A stretch of DNA of 64,000 bases, from contig CABFPE010000732.1 of NCBI GenBank assembly GCA_900660155.1, forward strand, positions 183,907 through 247,906. Reading direction: 5' to 3'. Of this stretch, positions 45,971 to 59,387 are shown piece by piece. This stretch comes from Hofstenia miamia (Eukaryota; Xenacoelomorpha; Acoela; Hofsteniidae). Numbering within the stretch: position 1 is the stretch's first letter; each line of letters opens with the position of its first letter. The notes below the pieces were generated by a model, which worked only from the letters and a program-made list of their open reading frames with translations, was not told the DNA's origin and searched no databases. A program made the translations under genes and the position numbers.

Positions 45971-47565
45971 CAATCTCCTTGATGAACGGCTTTGCTTAGT
46001 TCTTCTTTCCATGAAATGCTCTTCATTGTCAAATCGAAGTGATGCTAGCAGCCCACTAATATTGTGACATGCCAATATTGGTGGTTGACGTTTTGACCTC
46101 TTCAAATAAAAAGTAACAACGTTGTTTCTAAATTAATGTTAATCAAAACTTCCTAAAAAAATTCCCATGTAAAATCCACGCATTACTAAGCGCAATCTCA
46201 AACAAATTTGTAACAAGGCACCAATACCACTTTTTAGATGATATTGAACTTCTATACGCCAAGAAAAAATTGTCCATTTGATCAACCCTGCCCATTCCTT
46301 TGTTATATACATGAAAAACGCTAGGCATGGTAATGCCCTTCTTAGAAAACTTCCCACCCACCTTCATCCAGCGTTTCACATTACCATCATGGAAAACATG
46401 TGATTAATTACAAGCCACTGAATCCCTTTGTGTCAATCCACTTTGTAATTTTAATTTCATTGACACTATCATAATGAATGTCATGATCCCCTCTACAATT
46501 GTTCTTCATAAATTTGTCACTGGCAAAGGACACTTGTTGGGCCTGTTTCCACGGATTGTACCTAATGCTCGAAATTTTTTTTAGATGGCAGGCATAGTAA
46601 ATTATGACTGCTGAAAAAATTATCCATTACAATGCATTGCTGTCTTTATTTCAAATTCAACTGTTCACTTAAATGCAACACAACACGACTACCAAAACTG
46701 ATGCTCTCATCACTCTCTTCTTTTCCACTGTAAGGTTTTATGTGGTAACCAAACCCAGAATCTCCACAGGCGCACCAATTCTTGAGGCCAAAACGAATTT
46801 GCTTATTCCTAATAAATTGCTTGGGTGAGTTGTGAACGTATTTCACAATTTGTTAATCAATAGATATATATATTCATCATGAATATCAAATATTTTGAAT
46901 TGCTGATTGAACTTATCATATAGAGGCTTTACCTTGGAGTCCTTAGTTTTGATACATGGAAGTATTTGTTAATTTGCCAAAACCTGTTACGACAAATGCA
47001 TTCTTTAAGTCAAAATCTTCCATTTGACCCCAATAAACCTTTTCCCTGGTCAAGGTGTGGCATCCAGTTATAAATAAAAACCCAAAAAATGCCTTTATTT
47101 CATCAATTGTTGTTAAAAATCATTATCATTTTTCTGCCAAGCATATAGTTAATTGTGTCTTCCTTAATAAATTCCCATATTTCATCACAAACAATTGTTT
47201 CAAAAATTTTGATTAGATCAGTATCATTTCTCAATATATTAGTAAGGTGTTCTATTGCTATTTTATTGGTTCACTAATGGTTCACCACTTTTGCTCTTTT
47301 TACAATTTACTTTCATTTTTGCTTTACATTTTATAGAGTAATTTGAAATGACATTTACCTCAAAAGGGCCAGAACTATCCCAGCTGATGGAGCACCTTTT
47401 CATCAGAAACATCACCATTGTTTTGTGGAGATAGAATTGTAATATTTGCAATATCATCGTTATTGTCATTCGAATCAATGAGGAAATTTGTTTGGTCTTT
47501 AGCTGTTCTACCGTACATTTTACAATCTGTAATTCTGAATGTCATATAAATAGGACAGTACAATA
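45970..47565 (-). mobile_element. piggyBac relic, near full length
   Basis: Read on the minus strand: an N-terminal acidic part ending near 47380; then WEFIKEDTINYMLGRK; around 46860 ISIDQQIVKYVHNSPKQF (first catalytic Asp block) with NKQIRFGLKNWC and GYHIKPYSGKEE; around 46610 IVMDNFFSSHNLL (second Asp block); and at 46379-46139 a C-terminal part VFHVYNKGMGRVDQMDNFF, then WYWCLVTNLFEIALSNAWIL. All blocks of the transposase are in the correct order. The frame is broken many times by stops and shifts. No terminal inverted repeats identified. Unlike the relic at 17190, this one keeps its core. Confidence 0.8.
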
Positions 47566-47814
47566 AACATTAAATTTTCTGACGTTATTAAGAGGGCCTG
47601 AAAATGATTGAAGGATAGCATCAAAGCAGAGTTTCTCGATGAATGTAATTAATAAAGGTATAATTTATCTGCATTATTCCCACTGTGTAATAACACGATG
47701 TTTATTTGTAATGAGAAATGGAATTTCACCGTATGGTATATACATGTCTGTATTGATATCAATATATTTAATACGAAATTTTCCACAAAAATAATAAGTC
47801 GCTATATAGCTCAA

Positions 47815-48535
47815 GTAAAAAGTGGCCACATTATAAACACATTTTTGAATGACAAACGAAAGACAAATAGAGGCTTATAAAATATATTTAAAAGTATAAT
47901 TGTCCCAAATTGTAACCTGGTTACAAAGTTATTGGACAAGTTTGCCATGCAAAGCGCGACACGCAGATAAGCGTCTTGAAACTGAATCCATTAAACGGAC
48001 TCTAAATTCTTGAGTTATTTGGTGTTTCGATTCAAGGATGTAACTCTTTAATTCTTTCAGATTTGTGGGATTTTTTCTCGACGAAATACTTCAGAATCTG
48101 CCAACCGGTTCTCAATGGGTACTAAATATGGCGAATTCGGAGGCCATTGCATAACTTAAATGTCATAATTTTAAATTTTTTTTGTCGATTTTGAGGTATG
48201 AGGGGTTGCTCCATCTTGTTCTAAGATCCATGAATCGGGATATAAGCAGGTTGCGTATGGTACAAATTCCTTGAGTATTTGGCAATATTTTTAGTCATTC
48301 ATTATACCAGTGCAATGTAGTAACTTTAGATAAAATCCTTTTTCTTTGAAAAGTGGCCACATTTTTATTTGAGCTATACGTATTTTTAAAGTATTTTGGC
48401 AGGGATTAAATGTCAATAAGTTTTATTTACAACAGTGAGCACCTGTGATCCATTTCAATACTATGGGATGAAACTTTTCTGCTTTTTTGCATATGTTTTG
48501 TTACAAAACCAACATGAAGAGCAGTAAAGTAAAAA
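47815..48535 (-). mobile_element. Tc1/mariner relic, C-terminal half, copy A
   Basis: The minus strand reads WILEQDGATPHTSKSTKK (second Asp block), then MQWPPNSPYLVPIENRLA (third block), and ends at a GTGGCCACTTTTT boundary (about 47815-47835). The same motif GTGGCCAC recurs at 48353-48360. Several stops. It is about 95% identical by eye to copy B at 51455-52172, in the same orientation, including the far flank (CACCTGTGAT, then TTTCAATACTATGGG). Confidence 0.75.
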
Positions 48536-48840
48536 ATATATATCAAGAATTAGAAATATTTTCGGTGGAATGCTGCTTATAAGATGATAACTTGAAGCTA
48601 AATTTGGTAAATCAGAATTTAAAATGGGTGTTATATATGCTATTTTCCAAGATTTTGGCCAGGTGTTGGTTTTGAGTATGTCCAAATATAATTAGTAAAC
48701 AGTTGTGCTAATTAAAGGTAGGCCGTTATTTTATATAAAAGAAGGAATGTCATCACATGCAGAAATGGATGAATCTTCATAAAGTGCATTTTCTATTCGT
48801 TCAATAGTAGCTTATACATAATCTAGCCATATATCTAGCC

Positions 48841-48841
<1 letters not shown>

Positions 48842-48887
<46 letters not shown>

Positions 48888-48893
48888 TATATA
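48842..48893. repeat. (TA)n microsatellite
   Basis: More than 18 TA units with a short interruption at its end. Confidence 0.9.
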
Positions 48894-49189
48894 TACATCG
48901 TGACTCAATAAATTCGTTATTTCTTTATACATATTAAAAATAACAGTTTGAATGTGGAACTCCAGATGTTACAGGTCTATGTTGTCTATTGCTAATCTTT
49001 TCTCTTATAATTGCATATATATAATCAAAAAAAATTATACAGTTATACAGTTTATAGAATTCTGTGTACCACATCGCATTTTACACTAATTAGTTTAAAT
49101 CTCTTTCTGGCAAATGAATCACAATTTCCTCATCAGTGTTCCTAAGTTAATTTTGCACCACTAATTGTTTACAAATAAATTTAATCACA

Positions 49190-49500
49190 TTCGCCCAATA
49201 AACAATAAAACGTTTTATAACCTTCTTATAATGGTATAACACGTTCTAAGACGGCTTAAGGTACGTCTTCTAAACATCTTATCAAACACCATTTTTAAAC
49301 GTTGCTGAATGTCATCTAGTGTTCACAAATTATATTGTAAGACGTCTCTTAAACGTTTTCTAAACGTCTTCTAGACATCTTCTAAACGTATTCTAGACGT
49401 CTATTAAACGTCTTCTAAACGTTTTCTAAACCATTATTAAACATTTTCTAAACAATTACTAAATGTTTTCTAAATTATTTTTATGCAATTTCTAAGAGTT
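49190..49500. repeat. Iterated TTCTAAACGTC array (~11-12-bp unit), probable transposon end
   Basis: At least fifteen diverged copies of a unit such as TCTTCTAAACGT lie head to tail between 49240 and 49500, decaying towards the right (TTTTCTAAACAATT). The left margin begins CCCAATAAACAATAAAACG, resembling the CCCAG... termini of the elements at 8019 and 11911. No matching right terminus was found, so this may be one end of such an element. No coding. Confidence 0.65.
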
Positions 49501-49655
49501 TTCTAAACAATTCTCAAATATTTGTTACAATCGTCAATCAAATTCAATGGTGCACAAATGCGTTTATATCTATTCCTCATGTTGATTTCATTTGAAGAGT
49601 TCAATTGCGCCTGGTAGCGCTTACACTTGTTCAGCATGATGAAATCGTTTGATGA

Positions 49656-49937
49656 TCTAATATATATATATATATATTAGATAGTGAAAATATGGGGTAA
49701 AAAAGGACCCGACCCATCATAATATTTACTATCCGAACCTGATCCAAAACGTCGAATTTGATTTGACGGTGTGGATTTTTCTCTAATCAAATTATCATCA
49801 TCATCAATAATTTTTTGAACGGGAAACAGCAATTCATTTATACTACTTAACGTCTTGGAACTTTCTCAAATCAAGCTGTGATTAACATATATATATATAT
49901 AAATATATATATATATTTATATATATATATATATATA
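49656..49937. repeat. Several (TA)n tracts
   Basis: TA tracts at about 49660-49678 and 49888-49937, the latter with ATAAATATA/ATTTATATA interruptions that make it a long self-complementary stretch. Intervening sequence has no gene. Confidence 0.85.
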
Positions 49938-50269
49938 ACCTTAGAAAATAGCCCTAAATATTACATAGTGTACTACACCACTAAGGCTGCAAGAATATAA
50001 CTTTGATATGGAAGACTAATGTCACTTTGTAAACGCCATTTCTTTACCCACAATTTCAGAGGCTTTCTTTATATTATTTGGCCCTGTCTCTTAAATACTA
50101 GTAATAACTACAGCCAACACCTGGTCCGTGTTAATTAGGGAAAATTTAGTGGTTGGATTTGTCAATTGCTCTTGCTAATAAAATGATTTCTGCTTTGCAT
50201 GAAAGCATAAACTTCTTAAGAATGTAGCTGATATCTTTGTATGTATATCATAAAAATGCAAAATGCACC

Positions 50270-51400
50270 TGAATGACAAATGTTCAGGCTTCTCATCAGC
50301 AGCATTCGAACAATTATTAACTGTAAAAGACAACTTGGTAACAACTGTGTGACAACTGGGAGAAAAAAGGAAAACTTGATACAACTAGCAAAGTGCTTAC
50401 AAAAATATAGTTTAATGGAAATCGTAAAAGTTGAAAAAAAATGTGATAAGCATATAGATATAGTAGAGTGAGATATAGCTAAAATAACAAATATGATAAA
50501 AGAAATTAAAGATAAAAGAAACGAAGATAACTTTATTCAGAGAAAGTTACATTTTGTGGCATTTCTGAACAAGAAATATCAGGTCGGGATCATAACATAA
50601 GGAATATGGAAGAAGTTGTTGATTTAATAAAACTCATTGACTTGCCTAATGTGGCAGTGGTAGATATATTTATAATAGGGAAATACAAAGATGGGATAAA
50701 GGATGCGTACTCACAAATGCATACCAGCTTAAATTCTACAAAAAGAATATTTTTCTGAAACCTGCTTTAAGTTATTCTGATCTTCAAACTGAAAAATTGC
50801 TTTTGAAGAAAAGATTTGAGTTAGTTGAAACTGGATGGATAAAAATATATAAGTCCCTATTTGATTCAAAGTGAACATATTGTTCATCTGTCTGGGGATG
50901 GAGTTTCAGAATATTTGCTAGACTGTTAAGATAAAGTCCAGAAAAAGCAGATAGAATGAAAATAATATCATTCATAAAAGAATAAATTATGCCAATTATC
51001 AATTATGATCAAGATGTCCACAAGTAACACATACTCATTATGATTAAGAGCTTAACATATTCCCTAACAGGGTGTTTAAATCTTGAATGGAAGTGTATTC
51101 GTTTTTAAATAAAAGTATATTTATATAAATATGAACAAAATTTAAAATTTGTACAGAATAAATTTATCCTAATGGTGTTTGGGAAATCATCAGAATCCAT
51201 TAGGGCTCAATTATATTCAGTAATGTGGAAATTCAAGAATGTTCCAATATATCTTTACACTTTGGTAATTAAAATACTAGTTGATTTAAGATTACAAATA
51301 ATTGCATTGTTGCTAACTATAATTAGAGTCACCATTGATAATAATAAATATCATTATGTATAAAGAATTTCAGTAAGACCTGATGAAGCAAGAAAAAGTA
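50270..51400 (+). mobile_element. LINE ORF1 remnant with 3' scrap
   Basis: Plus-strand frames read, in order, a charged coiled-coil stretch (IVKVEKKCDKHIDIVE, then DIAKITNMIKEIKDKRNEDN); an RRM-like part (CGISEQEISGRDHN, then EEVVDLIKLIDLPNVAVVDI and FIIGKYKDG); the ORF1 C-terminal part (LKPALSYSDLQTEKLLLKKR, then FELVETGWIKIY); and after about 51150 a stretch VQNKFILMVFGKSSESIRAQ like the region after the RT. The order and motifs equal those of the LINE at 6546. Several frame changes; the RT core is absent. Confidence 0.65.
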
Positions 51401-51454
51401 TAAAGTATAGTAATTGTCAGCAACTGAAAAATAATTCAAAGCAGAGCTCAATTA

Positions 51455-52172
51455 AAAAAGTGGCCACATTATAAATACATTTTCGATAACAAACGAAGGA
51501 CAAATAGAGGCTTATAAAATATATTTTAAAATTTAATTGTCTCAGCTTGTAACCTGGAGACAAAGTTATTGGACAAGTTTGCAATGCAAAGAGTGACACG
51601 CAGATAAGCGTCTTGAAACTGAATCCATTAAACGACTCTAAATTCTTGAGTTATTTGGTGTTGGGATTCAAGGATGTAACTCTTTAATTCTTTCAGATTT
51701 GTGTGATTTTTTTCTCGACTAAATACTTCAGAATCTGCCAACCGTTCTCAATGGGTACTAAATATGGCGAATTTGATGGCTATTGCATAACTTAAATGTC
51801 ATAATTTTAAATTTTTTTTGTCGATTTTGAGGTATGAGGGGTTGTTCCATCTTGTTCTAAGATCCATGAATCGGGATATAAGCAGGTTGCGTATGGTACA
51901 AATTCCTTGAGTATTTGGCAATATTTTTAGTCATTCATTGAACCAGTGCCATCTAGTAACTTTAGATAAAATCATTTTTCTTTGAAAAGTGGTCACTTTC
52001 TTTACTTGAGCTGTACGTTCTCTTAAAGTATTTTGACAGGTATTAAAGGTCAATAAGTTATATTTATAACAATGAGCACCTGTGATGCATTTCAATACTA
52101 TGGGTTGAAACTTTTCGGTTTTTTTGCATATGTTGTTTTAGGAAACCAACATGAAGAGAAGTAAATTAAAAC
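51455..52172 (-). mobile_element. Tc1/mariner relic, C-terminal half, copy B
   Basis: Direct-orientation partner of 47815-48535, offset about 3640 bases, with the same boundaries and the same transposase blocks on the minus strand. It carries its own small indels (e.g. single-base losses near 51635 and 51745 relative to copy A). Together the copies bracket the LINE ORF1 remnant and the TA tracts. Confidence 0.75.
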
Positions 52173-52403
52173 AGAAGGTATGCGACATTTGGAAAGATTG
52201 AATTTTAATTCTCAGTAGCATTAAATGGAATAGTTCATCTGAAATATTTTAGTATTTCGAATGACCTTAATAGTTCTATATCTAAGTCTTTAATTCATTT
52301 TAGATTATTATCAATATGAAGTCCAAGATCACAAATATTTGTACAATAAATTATTATTGTTCAAGAACAGCTATTAATCAGTGTCCTTAAATATTAAAAA
52401 TTT

Positions 52404-53403
52404 NNNNNNNNNNNNNNNNNNNNNNNNNNNNNNNNNNNNNNNNNNNNNNNNNNNNNNNNNNNNNNNNNNNNNNNNNNNNNNNNNNNNNNNNNNNNNNNNN
52501 NNNNNNNNNNNNNNNNNNNNNNNNNNNNNNNNNNNNNNNNNNNNNNNNNNNNNNNNNNNNNNNNNNNNNNNNNNNNNNNNNNNNNNNNNNNNNNNNNNNN
52601 NNNNNNNNNNNNNNNNNNNNNNNNNNNNNNNNNNNNNNNNNNNNNNNNNNNNNNNNNNNNNNNNNNNNNNNNNNNNNNNNNNNNNNNNNNNNNNNNNNNN
52701 NNNNNNNNNNNNNNNNNNNNNNNNNNNNNNNNNNNNNNNNNNNNNNNNNNNNNNNNNNNNNNNNNNNNNNNNNNNNNNNNNNNNNNNNNNNNNNNNNNNN
52801 NNNNNNNNNNNNNNNNNNNNNNNNNNNNNNNNNNNNNNNNNNNNNNNNNNNNNNNNNNNNNNNNNNNNNNNNNNNNNNNNNNNNNNNNNNNNNNNNNNNN
52901 NNNNNNNNNNNNNNNNNNNNNNNNNNNNNNNNNNNNNNNNNNNNNNNNNNNNNNNNNNNNNNNNNNNNNNNNNNNNNNNNNNNNNNNNNNNNNNNNNNNN
53001 NNNNNNNNNNNNNNNNNNNNNNNNNNNNNNNNNNNNNNNNNNNNNNNNNNNNNNNNNNNNNNNNNNNNNNNNNNNNNNNNNNNNNNNNNNNNNNNNNNNN
53101 NNNNNNNNNNNNNNNNNNNNNNNNNNNNNNNNNNNNNNNNNNNNNNNNNNNNNNNNNNNNNNNNNNNNNNNNNNNNNNNNNNNNNNNNNNNNNNNNNNNN
53201 NNNNNNNNNNNNNNNNNNNNNNNNNNNNNNNNNNNNNNNNNNNNNNNNNNNNNNNNNNNNNNNNNNNNNNNNNNNNNNNNNNNNNNNNNNNNNNNNNNNN
53301 NNNNNNNNNNNNNNNNNNNNNNNNNNNNNNNNNNNNNNNNNNNNNNNNNNNNNNNNNNNNNNNNNNNNNNNNNNNNNNNNNNNNNNNNNNNNNNNNNNNN
53401 NNN
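52404..53403. other. Assembly gap, exactly 1000 N
   Basis: Placeholder of unknown true length. Its right border is base-for-base the same as that of the gap at 22451, its left border is not. Confidence 0.99.
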
Positions 53404-54165
53404 GAAAAATATATCAGTTGTTTTTTATATGAAGCATTTTTAATGGATTTGATATTTCTACTCACAAGCTTTCAAATTTAGATACGTCGCTACACTTTAC
53501 ATCTTCGCGTAATTTAGGTTTGAAATTTTTTGGTATTAATAATGAGACTCCGCCACCACTCGATGTTCCTAATAGATTATTAGTTTGCTGATCTTTTCTA
53601 AACAAACAAAATGATTTATTGAAAGACCAACAATGATCAAAGTCTTTGTTTGAAAACCAGGTTTCCGAGATCCTAGAATAAGATCATTTTAAAATTGGAC
53701 ATTGATTGCTTAAATTCAAAATCATTATTTGACAGGTTTTGAAAATTTATATATACACATAGTTAATAGTGCTATTTTTTGCATTCAATCTTTCGAAATA
53801 TGTATCGTAATCTAAAATCGGGCAAGGGTTCTTTTCAATGTCATGAAGAATTAATAATATGAAGAAAAATATTGAGATATTTAGTAATTTTTTGAACCTG
53901 ATGAACACGATGAAGATGTTTTTGTTGTTGATAGGAGAATATTAAATTAATTTATAGTAGCATAATGTTCTTATTTTAATATTATAAAAATGCATAGTTT
54001 CATATTCTTTATCACCAAAAAATAAGTTAAGTAACAATAGAAGGATTAACAATTTTGAATGAAAATTATTTTTAGCATTTAAATGATGAAATGCACAAAA
54101 TATAAATATTTACAAGACAGTGTTAAAAGTTAGGAAAGATCTTAGCTTATGAATTTCTGCTAGTG
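53404..54165. other. Gene-free stretch
   Basis: Same content as 23451-24212; nothing recognised. Confidence 0.35.
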
Positions 54166-54719
54166 TTAAGAAATTAGGCGGCAGAGATGACAGGGCGGAA
54201 GAGAAGGTTTTATGAAAAGGCTGTAGTGCCCGTTGATTAGGCCAATTAAACCGATGAGGCGGAAAAAGGCTTGGCGCTGCGGGTGTTTGAACGTGGGTGA
54301 CGTAAATGTGATGGCATGGCGGTTGAAACTTGCAGGTGCAGTGCTGTAATAACGTTGAGCATGGGGCGGTGTTTCATCAGAGAATTCTTTAATATTGCGC
54401 ATTAGTGTTGAGTAACCTCTTCTAGAGAAATGGATACCATCCCTTTGGAAATAATTTGCGGTGGATGTTATGTCCTAAATAAAAAAATTGAAAGTTGTTA
54501 AAAACGGTATACCCTAGAATTTTCACGTTTTGGTGGATAAGAAAATTTAGTTCTTGAATCTTTTTATTCAACGTGATATCATCTGGAAACGGCGGGACTT
54601 CTCCTACAAAAATTACAGCGTACCTAAAAATATGTTTAAAAGGTTAATTAAATTTGTAAATAAAATACTGTACTCTGATTTGTGTTGCATTACAACATTT
54701 CTGCCAACAGTGACGAGTA

Positions 54720-56582
54720 CAGTACTGTAAAAAAGAATTCGGCCACCCATGATTTGTCATAAATATTTCCAAGGAATTGACTCCAAGAATGTCACAGGTA
54801 ATTTTTAATTAGATTTGGTGTTGCAGAAAAAGGAATTCATCAATATATATAGGACATAATTATCACTGTTTACTTTAAATCTCAAAGAAAAATCCTATGA
54901 TACTTGTGGTTAGCTAATTTTTTTTTGGAAAAATTTATTTGGCCACTTCAGACCAAATCAGAGAATCTGTAAATAATTTCATTAGGTGAGCTGTTTTTAA
55001 TATATTTATTTTGAAAATACCTAAGGGAAGTGATCCAAATTCAATACGTTAACAAGTGAAAATGCAACCGTAAACAACAATTCTAGATTCAAATATCTGC
55101 ATACGCTTAATAAATTTATTTGCATGGATATATTTGAAAAAATGTGCAGAACCTAAATGTGTCAAAGTTATTTGTAATAACATTTGCGGAAAAAACACGC
55201 CTTTAACGTAAACTTCATCTTTAGCGAATTTATTTTGAGTGTAAGTTTACGATTTGGTTTATGGTCATGTTAATGTAAAACAACATTTGTTAATCGTGTT
55301 GTTAACGTATTGAATTTGGATCACTTCCCTAATAACAGTCTTTCTATATGGTGCCTGGTTATGTACCTATTGTGATCCGCGTGTTGATTATTTCCAACCA
55401 TTTGGAAGGGATGAGTCAGCATACTATATCTCAAATTGTGGAGTGACGTCTAAGTACTGTCGAGGATATGATCAGACGGTTCACTTTTGAAAACATTGTT
55501 GCCCCTCCAAATCTTCCCAGTCAGCTCTTGTGTGCCTTTCAAAGCAAAATCCCAGAAAGACCTCAGGGGGATTTTCAAGGAATGGGCTGACAGTCACCTC
55601 GTGATGGCAAGAACTGTACAAAACATCCTAAAGAAGTACTGAATTGGGACTATGGTGACCAAGAAAGCAATTCTTAACCTCAAAGCAATGATTACGCCGG
55701 CTAAGGTGCGCCAAGTAGATGACAGACAATTCGCCTGAACTTTGGTCTAATGTTATATTTTCAGATGAGTCAAGGTTTGAGTTATACTCATCAAAAAGAA
55801 TGTTGATAGAGACCAATTGCCTCAATTTACTCGGGGACCATGAAGTATGGTGGGAAGTCTTTCATGGTATGGGGTGCAATATGGTACTCTCTGAAGATCT
55901 CCATGTGCTCGGATTCTAGAGAAGGAACTCTTGCCACTTGTTACAAGTGATTCGATATATCAGCAGGATGGTGCTCCGCATCATACCTCAAAAGAAATGA
56001 AAAATTTCCTCCAACAATAATGGTGTTGCTATCTTTGCTGAATGGCCTGGTCAATCTCCACACCTTAACATTATCGAAAATATGTGGAAAGATGTCAAAT
56101 ATCGGATTGGACAGCATACTCTTCACATTGAAGACGAGCTGTGGAGCGCAATAAACAAAGAATTCTATGCAATTCCCAGCTGTTTTATTGAAAGACTTTT
56201 CACTTCAATCCCTGATCACCTTGAAGCTGTTACTCACTCAAAGGGCACCCTAAAAAATATTAGAAGAGACAATTTTGTTGATAAGTGTTATATTGCATCA
56301 ATCAATCATTTATGTATCTTATTTTGAATTTAATTTTTCGGATTTGCTCATTTTTTAATTCTTTTTCAGGTGACTGAATACATTTTTCCAATACAAGTTT
56401 TCTAATTTTGATTAAAAATTAATAGTCATTTGTTATTCTACACTTTTTATGGTATTAGACATACAGATTTTTCTTTCTCAATCAAAGTAACACTTAGTTA
56501 TAATCTCATGCACACTCTATCCAATGAATGTTCATTATTTATTCAAAATAGCAAGGTGGTCGAATACATATTTCCAGTACTG
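54720..56582 (+). mobile_element. Tc1/mariner element, second copy
   Basis: Same termini and TA flanks as 24767-26629. The few changes noticed are near 56236-56248 in the C-terminal part of the transposase (His-Ser-Lys-Gly for Arg-Ser-Lys-Asp). Confidence 0.9.
55024..55329. mobile_element. Nested MITE, second copy
   Basis: Same as 25071-25376, with TA on both sides and ~31-base inverted ends. Confidence 0.85.
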
Positions 56583-57845
56583 TATTTTTTTAAAGTTGTC
56601 CAATGGCGTGTATTCTTTAAGTGTTTCTGTCATGTTTTCTATGGTTGCTCCGGGATATGAATATATGGCAACTGTGTCTTTCTTTAGTAGGGCGGGTGCT
56701 TTTAGGTAGCGATACATGGAGGTTCCTAAAATAAGCATACCTGCATCCGTTTGTAGTAATTTGGCGCGGTGTTTTCTCAGGTTGGGTGTTTGTGAGGAGG
56801 CGGATAAATTTGTGATGATTGGTGATGTTGTGACGGTGAAACTTGCGTCCATTCATCTTTCTCTGGAGGTTTATAGGCGGAACCTCCTTTTCTTTGTATG
56901 TGAGAATGGTGTGGATTAAGCTGTGCATGTTAAAAGCTCTTCCTTTGATAGATTGCTGAAATGAGCTTGAAGGTTAGCAAATGTGATTCTCACTACCCAG
57001 TTAGCGTAGGACAGAGAGCTCAGCAGTACCAACTGCTCGAGGAGAAATCATCTCAGCATATGTTAGAAAACAAAGATTGAAGGTTTCAAAGTTATAGATA
57101 ATTATATTTCAATTGCTTATTTGCTGTTGTAGCAAATGTGTGATTTTATCATCCAACAAGCTAACGAAAATTTCAAAACAAACAGAAAAAAAAATCAATT
57201 TCTGTGAAAAATTGAAGGAAATATTTTGAAATTTGGACCATTAGAAATGAGCATGTTGTCTTTACTTGAATATACAAAAACATATTTTGATAATATACCA
57301 TTTTGTGATGTTAATAATGTCTTAGAAAACAATTGCACCATGAATCTACAGTTAGTGGAGATTAGTAGATTAGATTTAAATTCGAAGACCATTGATAAAG
57401 CTACCATTAAGGTAAATGCACAATGCTTTTTTGGGAAGAAACGAAAAGAATTATTTTATAAAAAATCTATTAGGGCCTAAGACTCAACTGATGTCAAAGT
57501 TCTCGCTACATAAAAACACGTGTTTGATATTTTACATGATAAAGCCAATAATGAAATTTATTCCGTTGATAGCGAAAACCATAAAGAAGTTCGAATAATG
57601 GCAGCAGAAGAAAATTTAGCGTTGAAGACTGCTCTTATTTTTCCTATTAGAACTTTTGAGCGATGCTACCAAACAATAACCTGTTAGTTTTGTGCTATGA
57701 TACATTTGCTAATGATCTGTTAATCGAAGTTTTCAATAATTTTGCGGAATCTAGAGCATTTCCAATTTTATTTGTAATGCTAAAGACATTAATTGTATCT
57801 TCTCAAGTAATTGTAAACATTTTGTACATTTCGTTCATTCAAATG

Positions 57846-59387
57846 TCAACAAGCCGAACTTCTAACAAGCTGAGCCGAGCTTAAGCAGAGTATTAGATAT
57901 ACAACGAGCCCAAAAAAGAGCCTTTTTAAGCAAAGCAAATTTATAGTAGTGCTTGTTAATTTGATTATGCGGATATTTTTTCAAGAAATATGCCTTTTTT
58001 ATAATGTTATTTTAGAAATGATTATTAAAGCTGCGTTTCCATGAGTGCGCTATGGACAATTATATTTCAAGTAGGTAGCCGTAGAATGCTTTTGGAGTAT
58101 TTACACTGTAGCGTCCAGAAATCGTTGACATTCATTTATGAATACAAAAAATATGTTATTTCTACTAATATATCAAAAATATATTCAGTTCATCTCCTCA
58201 GTGCGCTTTTGCTTCAATTCTGTGGGGTGTTTACATTATGAATTTTTTGAATTCGTCAAACGATTTCATCATGATGAACAAATTTAAATGCCACCATGCG
58301 CAATTGAAGGCTTCAAATTAACTCAACATAAGAAATAGAGGTAGTAAGGGAGGCCGAGATTTTGTTACACTTTTTTCTGATTGGTCGAGAGGTGGCCGAG
58401 ACTTTGCTCCCCTTTTTTTCTGATTGGTCGAGTGGGGAACTTTGGCATCTGCTGGGCCGTGGATATTGACGGGGGTGTTGTACTGACGTCATGTGAGTTG
58501 TATAATCATGTACTTTTACTAGTTTTTATGTTATTTATGTGGTCTAACTTAGTTTACATGTTTTACTTTACATACTTGTTTTTTATTAACATATGCCTAC
58601 ATGACATTCGAGTTAGCATATCACACATTAATTTAGTTTGCATGTTTTACCTTACATACTTGTTAATATACATCAAACATTAATTTAGTTTGCATGTTTT
58701 ACTTTAAATACTTCCTTTTTTATTCGGCAAAACTTAATAAAAAATGTTTGATTTAGATAGATAATAATACTCGTTAAAAAGCATACTGCTCTATTTTGGT
58801 AGTAAAACAAATTAATTTTTCGGAAAAAACAAAAAACTAGTTTATGCAAAAACTTGCAAATTATAATATTTATTAATCATATGTGGTAAAACCCACATTT
58901 GTGTTTAAGACAAGACAAAAATGTAATTTATTCTACACTTTGCTTATAATGACTATATATAGGCCCTATATCGCATTATTAAATTTGTTTATTGTGTTAG
59001 CTTATCATCATTGTTGTTGAGGGAATGCTGTAGGAAACAAACGCAATGTGTATTTGCACTGTATGAATTTCACATGGTAGGATTTATATTAATGATTAAT
59101 AAACAAGTCAAATGAAGTGATAGATCACAGTATAATACACATGACAATTAAAAGTTTAAACAAATTCAATTAAAAATGTGTATTAAGAAATAAACGACGT
59201 TTCTATTTATGATAAAGTATATAATTAATTTAACATCAGGCAGCAAATTCACAGCAATTTATTCAATTAAAATTGATTACACTTTAATAAAAAATATCTG
59301 TAACACTAACTAGAAATAATATTGCAAAAAATCGTTAAAAATGAAAAAAATATCTGAGATTTAATTATAAAAATAGTGACAAGTCTG
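57846..59387. mobile_element. 1.5-kb insertion, second copy
   Basis: Same 9-base flank ATTCAAATG at 57837-57845 and 59388-59396. It differs from the left copy by scattered substitutions and small indels, clearly more than in the neighbouring SGNH/Tc1 segment. Confidence 0.65.
58352..58491 (+). promoter_or_regulatory. Promoter-like cluster, second copy
   Basis: Both 42-base repeats with inverted CCAAT boxes and the perfect TGACGTCA (58484-58491) are kept, although bases between them changed (e.g. TTGTTACAC and TTGCTCCCC variants). Confidence 0.45.

Larger units (their letters stand above)
54166..56852 (-). pseudogene. SGNH/GDSL-like hydrolase gene, second copy, split by the same Tc1
   Basis: Same structure as the left copy: start at 56852, Tc1 between 56582 and 54720, introns at 54673-54624 and 54526-54475, stop at 54168-54166. 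I saw no coding difference from the left copy in the hydrolase exons. Because both copies share the insertion, the Tc1 landed before the block was duplicated, unless the two are alleles. Confidence 0.7.

Noticed and set aside
49240-49500. Possible CRISPR-like array
   Set aside because: Units are 11-12 bases, contiguous and without spacers, in a eukaryotic context; a minisatellite or transposon end explains it.
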